Positions 15,511 through 21,852 of a DNA stretch of 35,403 nt are shown piece by piece. The notes below the pieces were generated by a model. The model was not told the DNA's origin, ran no database searches, and worked only from the letters and a program-made list of their open reading frames with translations. Origin of the DNA: an uncultured Collinsella sp. GTDB lineage: Bacteria > Actinomycetota > Coriobacteriia > Coriobacteriales > Coriobacteriaceae. Location: assembly GCA_900547765.1 (NCBI GenBank), contig URIA01000020.1:1-35403 (forward strand), given 5' to 3'. Made by a program: the position numbers and the translations under genes. Position 1 is the stretch's first letter; each line of letters begins with the position of its first letter.

Positions 15511-15545
15511 CAAGACCCGAGCGACATCGTTGCCGCCCGGGTCTT
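15511..15545 (-). terminator. Hairpin between binding protein and permease genes (partial terminator)
   Basis: AAGACCCG (15512-15519) pairs with CGGGTCTT (15538-15545), and inside it GCGAC pairs with GTTGC, giving a two-part stem. On the minus strand the tail is weak (CGGGTCTTG then TAATGAG). Such a structure after the binding-protein gene commonly lets only part of transcription pass, so that binding protein exceeds membrane subunits. That role is inferred. Confidence 0.6.
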
Positions 15546-15607
15546 TGTTTCAACTATGAGGATACGGTCCCAACGACCGACATCCTGCATATAGACTCAA
15601 GCGAGTC

Positions 15608-17221
15608 TTACGCCTTGACGGTCGCAACGCCCCTGAAGGACATGCTCGTCGTGCCGATGCCCTTGAAACCATCGAGGGCCTCGCCATTGGGCGCAGTGGA
15701 CGGATCGTCCCAAGAAGCGGAGACGGTCTTGACGTGGACAACGGGGTACAGAACGGCGTTGTCGGCAATGATGTCGAAACACTCGTTCCACTTCTTCTGC
15801 TGCTCGTCGCCCTCGGCGGCAAGAGCCTCGTCCATGAGACCGTGGAGCTTCTGCCACTCAGCGGACTCCTTCCACGGGCAACGGGTCTGCATCCAGACGT
15901 TGTCGCCGTACCACCAGTTGAGCAGCAGGTCGGGGTCGGCGCCGAAGCAGGAAGGATCGCCAGGGGCAAGGAGGATATCGTAGGCCTCGCCGCCGTCGAT
16001 GGCGGCGTAGGTGGCCGGCGAGGTATCGGTCTGGATGGTCACATCGAAGCCGAGAGCGTCGAGGTCGTTCTTGACCTGGGCGGCCATGCCCTTAATCTGC
16101 TCGTTGTCGGTGGTGCGCAGGGTGATGGCACCCGGGGTGATGCCAGACTCCTCGATGAGCTTCTTAGCCTTCTTGGTGTCGGTCTTGTACACCGTGGAAG
16201 CCTCATGATAGTTGGTGAAGCTCTTGGGCAGGTAGCAGCTGGCAGCGGTGGCAAGGCCGGCGAAGGTGTTGCTGACCATCTTCTCGGTGTCGAGCGCATA
16301 CATGACAGCCTGACGGACCTTGACGTTGTTCCAAGGCTCCTTGGCGACGTTGAACATGATGAAGCGGGTGCCGAAACCCTGAACGTTGTCAATCTTGCAG
16401 CCGGCGCTCTCGAGCTGGTCGACGGCGTCAGCGGTAACGAGCTCCATAACGAGCGTGGAGCCCTCCTGCTGAGCGGTAACGCGAGCAGTGGGGTCGGTCA
16501 GGATGCTGTACTGGATCTTCTTATCCTCGGCAGCATACTCACCGTTGTACTCGGGGTTGGGAACCAGGGTGATCTCGGTATCGGAGATAGAGTCGTACAT
16601 CCAGGGGCCGGAGCCGATCGGCTGCTTGGCGCGATCCTCCTCGGTCTGGGTGGCCGGGGTAACGCGGACGATGGCCAGACGATCCTTGAGCAGGGAGAAG
16701 TTGGGGACCTTGGTCTTGACCGTCACGGTGCTGGCGTCCTTGGCCTCGATGGACTCGAAGGGCTGGAAGAACGGAGCATAGGTAGCGGAAGCGGCGCAAG
16801 CGGTGTAGGAGGCAACGACATCGTCAGCGGTGACCTCGGTGCCATCGGAGAACTTGGCGCCCTTGCGGATGGTGACCTCGAAAGTGGTGTCGTCCACAGA
16901 CTTGGGATCGTCGGTGGCGAGCTCGTTGAAGGTGCTGTAGTCGTGGTAATCGATGCCGTAGAGGCCCTCGACGACGTGCCAGTTAGCACCCAGGCCCACA
17001 GCGGAGCCGGTGCTGGCGGGATCGAAGCTGGACGGAGCGTAAGCGGAACCAGCGGTGATCACGCCGCCGCCACGGTTGGCGGAATCGGTGGAGCCGGAAG
17101 CGGAACCCTCGTCGCTAGAGCTGCCACCGCAGCCAGTGAGACCAAGGCCGGCGACAGCAGCGACGCTGCCGGTGAGGCCGAGGAACGAACGCCTGGACAT
17201 ACCCTTGTTGATGATGGCCAT
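15608..17221 (-). CDS. ABC transporter substrate-binding lipoprotein (SBP family 5)
   Basis: A 537-residue extracellular binding protein of the peptide/nickel/opine family. The N-terminus holds a Tat-like motif SRRSFLGL (residues 9-16), a short hydrophobic stretch and a lipobox LTGC with Cys31, then a Ser/Gly-rich linker, so it is probably a membrane-anchored lipoprotein exported folded. The SBP_bac_5 features TFEVTIRKGAKFSDGTEVTADDVVASY, GSGPWMYDS and MFNVAKEPWNNVKVRQAVMYALD are clear. The start at 17221 has AGGAG about 6 nt upstream; an in-frame ATG at 17236 is less well placed. It is the first gene of the transporter-nan block, behind a promoter region with nested inverted repeats. The family name suggests peptides, but nan context suggests sialic acid or a sialylated glycan. 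Confidence 0.92.
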   Translation of the reverse strand: MAIINKGMSRRSFLGLTGSVAAVAGLGLTGCGGSSSDEGSASGSTDSANRGGGVITAGSAYAPSSFDPASTGSAVGLGANWHVVEGLYGIDYHDYSTFNELATDDPKSVDDTTFEVTIRKGAKFSDGTEVTADDVVASYTACAASATYAPFFQPFESIEAKDASTVTVKTKVPNFSLLKDRLAIVRVTPATQTEEDRAKQPIGSGPWMYDSISDTEITLVPNPEYNGEYAAEDKKIQYSILTDPTARVTAQQEGSTLVMELVTADAVDQLESAGCKIDNVQGFGTRFIMFNVAKEPWNNVKVRQAVMYALDTEKMVSNTFAGLATAASCYLPKSFTNYHEASTVYKTDTKKAKKLIEESGITPGAITLRTTDNEQIKGMAAQVKNDLDALGFDVTIQTDTSPATYAAIDGGEAYDILLAPGDPSCFGADPDLLLNWWYGDNVWMQTRCPWKESAEWQKLHGLMDEALAAEGDEQQKKWNECFDIIADNAVLYPVVHVKTVSASWDDPSTAPNGEALDGFKGIGTTSMSFRGVATVKA

Positions 17222-17340
17222 GTCTTCTCCTATCAATAGAGAATCTTACTCGGGAGCACCTAGACTTGCCCCCGCGCAACTTGCGGACGATATATACCTT
17301 ACCTACCGACGAACCCAACTGAGGTGCCGCGCTCGGCGAC

Positions 17341-17421
17341 CGATACATACATACGCTTGAACGGTATTTACTACCGTTCACCGAATTCATTGACAAATGA
17401 TTCGCCAGACAGTATGTATCG
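17341..17421. repeat. Nested inverted repeats upstream of the transporter operon
   Basis: Outer arms CGATACATAC (17341-17350) and GTATGTATCG (17412-17421) are perfect 10-bp inverted copies, 61 bp apart. Inside them lies the perfect 9-bp dyad TGAACGGTA/TACCGTTCA (17358-17366, 17372-17380; 5-bp spacer). The inner dyad looks like an operator for a dimeric repressor. The outer pair could be a second site or a DNA-looping pair. Confidence 0.7.
17368..17396 (-). promoter_or_regulatory. Candidate promoter of the transporter-nan operon, overlapped by a dyad operator
   Basis: On the minus strand TTGTCA (17391-17396; 5 of 6 consensus) is followed after 17 nt by TAGTAA (17368-17373; weak -10). The 9-bp dyad 17358-17380 covers the spacer end and the -10, so a bound repressor would block it. 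A GntR- or RpiR-type NanR would be the natural candidate, but no regulator gene is in the window. Confidence 0.4.
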
Positions 17422-17586
17422 ACGAGGTGAGATATCAGTCTTCGTCAACCCGCAGGATAGCAGGGTTGTTCACCATGACTAGTCAAACGTTTTAGCGTTA
17501 ATAAAACCCGAAACCAGCATGCAATCATGGCGAAATAAATGGTTGAAAATCACGCAATCATGTATATCAGTAGTTTAGGCTCGTGT

Positions 17587-19533
17587 TTAGCTATCGGAAT
17601 GGCCAGCCGCCGCCTCGGCGCGCTCGGCATTCCACGCAACGAGCGCCTCGTGGACCGCCTTGGCAACATCGGCAGGTATGCCGCGAACTTCCGCGATCTC
17701 TTGCTCGCTCGCCGCGCGCAAACGCTTCATCGAACCAAAATGGCGCATAAGGGCACGTTTTCTGGTGGGTCCCACGCCTGGAACGTCATCGAGTACCGAA
17801 ACCGTCATGGCTTTATCGCGCAATTCGCGATGGAACGTGATGGCAAAACGGTGCGATTCATCGCGCACCTGTTTGATTAGATAGAGCGACGCGGACCCGG
17901 TCGGAAGCACGACGGGAGTCTCGTCCCAAGGCACAAAAACTTCCTCATCGGCCTTTGCCAAGCCACAAACTGGTATATCGAGCCCAAGAGCCTCAAGTTG
18001 CTTGATCGCAGCGGTCAATTGCGGCTTACCGCCATCGACAACGAGCAAATCGGGGCGCGAGCCAAAACGCTCGTCGGCCATGCGCTCGGGAGCATAGCGT
18101 CGTCCCAAAACCTCGGACATCGACACGAAGTCGTTTGCCTCGTCCAATTCGGCCTGAATTTTAAAACGACGGTACTGGCTCTTGTCGGCGCGTCCGTTGG
18201 TAAACACCACCATCGAGGCGACGGTAAAGGTTCCATGCAGCGTCGAGATATCGAAGCACTCGATACGCATCGGCGGCGCCGGCAGCGCCAGCGCGCTTTC
18301 GAGCTCCAGGAGCGCTTGATTGGTGCGGTCGTCAGCGTACCCCGTTCGCATCATGTAGCGCATGAGGGCATGGCGCGCATTTTTGGATGCCATATCGAGC
18401 AAACGGTGCTTTTCGCCACGCTGCGGCCTATGGAGATGGCAGGAACGCTCGCGCTTGCCTGCAAGCCACTCCCCCAGCGCCTCCGCATCCTCAAGCTCGA
18501 CAGAGAGGTTTATCTCAGCTGGAATATCAGCCGTCTCGTCGTAATAGCGCTTAAGAAAGCCCGATTGAAGCTCCTCTTCGTCGACATCCAAACCCTTATC
18601 GAGAATAAACTCGCAGGTTCGAACCGTTCGACCCTCACGCACGACAAAGACGCAAGCGGCGGAGATGGTCTCCTCGCGATAGAAACCGATGACATCGATA
18701 TCGACACTGGAGGGAAAAACGACTTGCTGACGGTCGTCCAGACCCCTGATGACCTCCAAACGACGTTTGACGCGTGCCGCGCGCTCAAAGTCGAGCGCCT
18801 CGGCGGCATCCGTCATCTCGGAGGTCAGCTCATCGACGACATCCTTGCGATGGCCCGACAAAAAACGTTCGACACGTTTGACGTTCTTGGCATAGTCCGT
18901 AGGAGAAATCGCGCCGACACACGCACCCGGGCCGCGCCCGACATGGTAGTCAAAGCAGGGACGCCCGTTTTGCGCGCAAATCATATTGACGATGTCTTCC
19001 TCGCCCCTGTGGGACTCGACGATACGACGACAACGACGCCACTCCGCACAGGATGCGGAGCAGATGGGGATAACCTTGCGCAGCGTATCTATCGTCTCAC
19101 GTGCCGCACGGCTATCGGTATAGGGACCAAAATAACGCGTTCCCGGCTTATGACGCTCGCGCGTATATTTGATAGCGGGATACAGGTCGCCCTTTGTAAT
19201 GGCGATAAAGGGGTAGCTCTTGTCATCCTTGAGGTCGACGTTAAAGTACGGATGGTACTGACCAATCAAATTGCGCTCGAGCACCAACGCCTCGTGCTCG
19301 GTCTCCACCACGATATAGTCAAAGCTCGCCACCAGCTGCATCATCAGCGGGATCTTTTGACGCTCATCCTGCAGTGTCACGTACTGGCGCATACGGGAAC
19401 GCAAGTTTTTTGCCTTGCCCACGTAGATGACATCGCCCTTGGCATCCTTCCAAAGGTAGCATCCGGGCTGTGTGGGAACGCGCGAAACCTGCTCGGCAAG
19501 CGTTGGAATGTTGTCGTGACCGGCCACACGCAC
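17587..19533 (-). CDS. uvrC: Excinuclease ABC subunit C
   Basis: Makes both incisions in nucleotide excision repair. The 648-residue protein has the N-terminal GIY-YIG nuclease (GCYLWKDAKGDVIYVGKAKNLRSRM, about 24-48), a cysteine-rich segment, a UVR motif for UvrB contact (about 234-265), the RNase H-like endonuclease core (IECFDIS, LLVVDGGKPQL, HRFAITFHR) and C-terminal helix-hairpin-helix motifs (DDVPGVGPTRKRALMRHFG). The cysteine segment is unusual. It reads RPCFDYHVGRGPGAC, so the third expected iron-sulfur ligand is Gly201, and it has an insertion with Cys158, 162, 168 and 186. The start is a GTG at 19533 directly after the murJ TAG; GTG 19527 is an alternative. In many actinobacteria uvrC is followed by rapZ, but here a sugar operon intervenes. 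Confidence 0.96.
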   Translation of the reverse strand: MRVAGHDNIPTLAEQVSRVPTQPGCYLWKDAKGDVIYVGKAKNLRSRMRQYVTLQDERQKIPLMMQLVASFDYIVVETEHEALVLERNLIGQYHPYFNVDLKDDKSYPFIAITKGDLYPAIKYTRERHKPGTRYFGPYTDSRAARETIDTLRKVIPICSASCAEWRRCRRIVESHRGEEDIVNMICAQNGRPCFDYHVGRGPGACVGAISPTDYAKNVKRVERFLSGHRKDVVDELTSEMTDAAEALDFERAARVKRRLEVIRGLDDRQQVVFPSSVDIDVIGFYREETISAACVFVVREGRTVRTCEFILDKGLDVDEEELQSGFLKRYYDETADIPAEINLSVELEDAEALGEWLAGKRERSCHLHRPQRGEKHRLLDMASKNARHALMRYMMRTGYADDRTNQALLELESALALPAPPMRIECFDISTLHGTFTVASMVVFTNGRADKSQYRRFKIQAELDEANDFVSMSEVLGRRYAPERMADERFGSRPDLLVVDGGKPQLTAAIKQLEALGLDIPVCGLAKADEEVFVPWDETPVVLPTGSASLYLIKQVRDESHRFAITFHRELRDKAMTVSVLDDVPGVGPTRKRALMRHFGSMKRLRAASEQEIAEVRGIPADVAKAVHEALVAWNAERAEAAAGHSDS

Positions 19534-21216
19534 CTACTTGCGACGAAGCAGCGCCGAGACCTCAGGCATCTTAAGGACGACGGCAAGGCCAAAGGTAACA
19601 GCAAGCGAGACGACACCCGCAACGCAAACGTAGCCAAGAGTAATCAGAATCGAGCCGCCAAGTGCCCCGACAAAGTGTTCAAGCACCCACATGACGCCGG
19701 CGCCTGCGGCAGCACCTAGGCCACCGAGCAAAAGGCCAAAGAAACCGCCATGCAGGATAGATTTGACCTGAAGGCCACGCAGGCGACGACGCAGCCACCA
19801 CAGCGAACAGCCGACCAAGATCACGTAGTCGACAACATACGAAAGCGCGATTGCCGGCATACCGAAGCCCAGCACAACGCCAAACAGCAGAACCGAGCCG
19901 GCCTGGCCGATGGCAGAATACAAGCAATAGCGGCTATAGGGCTTCATGTCGAGCAAGGCAGAGAAGCTCTTCTGCATCAACACGACCACGCCGTAGAGCG
20001 GCAGCGAGAGCGCCAGGTAGACAAGGTACTCGGACACCAGCGCCACTCCGGATTCATCGAACTTGCCAGCACAGTAGATCATGTTGAGCGGACGTGCGAA
20101 GACAATCAGGTACAGTGCGAACGGAATCAGGAAGAACAGCATCTGGGCGACGCCACGCGAAATGCCCGTGCGTACGCTGTCGTAATCCTTCTCCTGTGCG
20201 TCGTGAGAGAGCTCGGTATAGAGCGCCGTCGAAAGCGAGGCGGCAATCAGCGCGTAGGGCAGCGTGTACCACAGGCGCGCATAGGCGATGACGGAAGGAC
20301 CAGTCTCGGGCTGGACCACCAGCGCGGCAGCGTTGGTGATAGAAGTCGAGACAAACATGCACACCGTGGCGAGCAGCGTCGGGATACCGAGCGCAATCGT
20401 CTGGCGCAGCGCGGGGTCCTTAAAGTCGATATGGATATGGGGATGCACGCCGTGCTTGCTAAGCGCGGGAATCTGACATGCCATCTGAACAAAGACACCG
20501 AGGGTCGTACCGGCCGCAATCAAGATGATGCCGGCACGTTCGCCAAACTGTGCGGACACGGGCGCAAAACCCATAAAGCTCGCAATGACGATCACATTGT
20601 TGAGGACCGGGGCAAACGTCGACCAGAAGTAGTCGCGGTGTGCGTTGAGAACGCCCGAGAACACCGAGCCCAAACCATAAAACAGAATCTGGATGGCAAA
20701 GAAACGGAACATGAACGCAGCGGTATCCATGCTGCCGCCGTCACCCGAAAGGAACGATTGTGTCCAGATAAAGCCCGGGGCGAACACGGTCCCCAGCAAC
20801 GAAATGCCACCCAGCACCAAAAGCAGAATGCCGAGCAGGTTGCCCACGTACTCGTTCGAGGCCTCGCGACCCTGCTCACGCCTCACGCCCATGTACACGG
20901 GCAAAAACGCCGTTACGAGCATGCCGCCCATCACGAGTTCGTAGAGCATATTGGGCAGGTTGTTGGCGACCTGATAGGAGGACGAGAGTAGCGACATGCC
21001 GATAGCGGCCGCCATTGCCCACGTGCGGATAAAACCGGTGACGCGAGACACGATGGTCAGGATGGTCATAAGCCCGGCGGAACGACCAACCGTGGAGTAG
21101 TCCGACGAGCCCATGTCGTCAGTGTCATCTCGCGACGAAGAAGCTTCGGATGAGGGTGTCTGAGGCGCAGATTCTTTTGCAAAATGAGCTCCGCGCTTCA
21201 ATTCTTCCTGCGGCAT
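19534..21216 (-). CDS. murJ: MurJ/MviN-family lipid II flippase
   Basis: Polytopic membrane protein of the MOP superfamily that flips lipid II for peptidoglycan synthesis. The 560 residues begin with ~45 hydrophilic residues, then many membrane helices; the segments SRVTGFIRTWAMAAAIG, YQVANNLPNMLYELVMGGMLVTAFLPVY and LPYALIAASLSTALYTELSH are typical of MurJ. The N-terminal cytoplasmic extension is common in actinobacterial members. There is no kinase-like C-terminal domain as in the mycobacterial protein. The ATG is 3 nt after the ybaK stop and has AGAGGA at good spacing. uvrC starts directly after its TAG, so ybaK-murJ-uvrC is probably one operon. Confidence 0.93.
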   Translation of the reverse strand: MPQEELKRGAHFAKESAPQTPSSEASSSRDDTDDMGSSDYSTVGRSAGLMTILTIVSRVTGFIRTWAMAAAIGMSLLSSSYQVANNLPNMLYELVMGGMLVTAFLPVYMGVRREQGREASNEYVGNLLGILLLVLGGISLLGTVFAPGFIWTQSFLSGDGGSMDTAAFMFRFFAIQILFYGLGSVFSGVLNAHRDYFWSTFAPVLNNVIVIASFMGFAPVSAQFGERAGIILIAAGTTLGVFVQMACQIPALSKHGVHPHIHIDFKDPALRQTIALGIPTLLATVCMFVSTSITNAAALVVQPETGPSVIAYARLWYTLPYALIAASLSTALYTELSHDAQEKDYDSVRTGISRGVAQMLFFLIPFALYLIVFARPLNMIYCAGKFDESGVALVSEYLVYLALSLPLYGVVVLMQKSFSALLDMKPYSRYCLYSAIGQAGSVLLFGVVLGFGMPAIALSYVVDYVILVGCSLWWLRRRLRGLQVKSILHGGFFGLLLGGLGAAAGAGVMWVLEHFVGALGGSILITLGYVCVAGVVSLAVTFGLAVVLKMPEVSALLRRK

Positions 21217-21219
21217 CGC

Positions 21220-21720
21220 TCAGTCCTCTCTCGTAATCGCGGCAACCGTCGCCCCGCAAAATGCAATTAAATCATCGGGTGCAAGCTCGAGCTGATAACC
21301 ACGCTTGCCTCCCGAAATAAAAATGGTATCCCAAAGGACACACGTCTCATCAATAAGCGTCCGGTAGCGTTTTTTCATACCGACTGGGCTGCAGCCGCCG
21401 CGAACGTAGCCAGTCGCTGCAAGCAAATCCTTCACATGCATCATGGCCAAGGACTTCTCCCCCGCGGCACGCGCGGCGGACTTTAAATCGAGCTCGTCGG
21501 CAACAGGGATGCAGCACACGACATAGTCGTTGGACGGTGTCACACAGACCAAAGTCTTAAATCCTTGACCGGGCTCCTCGCCAAGCTGCTCCGAAATCGC
21601 GACTCCCAGGCCCACCGACTCATCGCCATCGTCTTCGTACGTATGTAGAACATAGGAAATGCCGGCGCTTTCCAGCTCGCGCATCGCATTGGTTTTTGGC
21701 GTCTTTACAGCCTTTGCCAT
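21220..21720 (-). CDS. ybaK: YbaK/EbsC-family Cys-tRNA(Pro) deacylase
   Basis: Small trans-editing enzyme that hydrolyses Cys-tRNA(Pro) made in error by prolyl-tRNA synthetase. The 166 residues match the YbaK fold: TPKTNAMRELESAGISYVLHTYE at the N-terminus, QGFKTLVCVTPSNDYVVCCIPVADELDLKSAARAAGEKS in the middle, and the signature GYVRGGCSPVGMKK followed by DETCVLWDTIFISGGKRGYQLELAPDDL. The frame extends to 21816, but the ATG at 21720 has AAAGGAT and fits the family N-terminus. It is the first gene of the ybaK-murJ-uvrC run. The 132-nt spacer upstream contains the uvrA hairpin and a possible TATACT -10. Confidence 0.94.
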   Translation of the reverse strand: MAKAVKTPKTNAMRELESAGISYVLHTYEDDGDESVGLGVAISEQLGEEPGQGFKTLVCVTPSNDYVVCCIPVADELDLKSAARAAGEKSLAMMHVKDLLAATGYVRGGCSPVGMKKRYRTLIDETCVLWDTIFISGGKRGYQLELAPDDLIAFCGATVAAITRED

Positions 21721-21801
21721 GACATATCCTTTCCCTCGCATTCGGACGCAAAGATTAAGTATATGTCCAATTCGGCTGCATACGTCACTTCGGCACAGCA
21801 A

Positions 21802-21832
21802 GCGCCATCGAATCACAAGGAGTCGATGGCGC
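21802..21832 (-). terminator. Hairpin after uvrA
   Basis: GCGCCATCGA (21802-21811) and TCGATGGCGC (21823-21832) form a perfect 10-bp stem with an 11-nt loop, 21 nt beyond the uvrA stop. The minus-strand tail TTGCTG is only weakly T-rich, so termination may be incomplete or assisted. Confidence 0.6.
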
Positions 21833-21852
21833 CCATAAACTGAATCGCCTAT

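Larger units (their letters stand above)
17222..17586. other. Regulatory intergenic region upstream of the transporter-nan block
   Basis: This 365-bp noncoding stretch lies between the uvrC stop and the binding-protein start. It holds a probable promoter (17368-17396), a 9-bp dyad (17358-17380) flanked by a 10-bp outer inverted repeat (17341-17350 with 17412-17421), a weak hairpin AACCC/GGGTT at 17447-17467, and a LacI-type-looking palindrome AAACGTTT at 17485-17492 inside an A/T-rich tract. No T-tailed terminator for uvrC is obvious. The base composition is more A/T-rich than the flanking genes. I see no convincing small gene. Confidence 0.7.

Noticed and set aside
15511..15545. Strong terminator that would end the operon after the binding protein
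   Set aside because: The tail on the minus strand is weak and the permease gene depends on transcription from upstream, as no promoter is evident in the short gap, so I treat it as partial.
17341..17421. CRISPR or tandem repeat array
   Set aside because: The repeats are inverted, only two copies each, and of promoter-operator size. No direct repeats with regular spacers occur anywhere in the window.
17447..17467. uvrC terminator from the AACCC/GGGTT stem
   Set aside because: The stem is short and bulged and has no T-tract, so it was not listed as a terminator.
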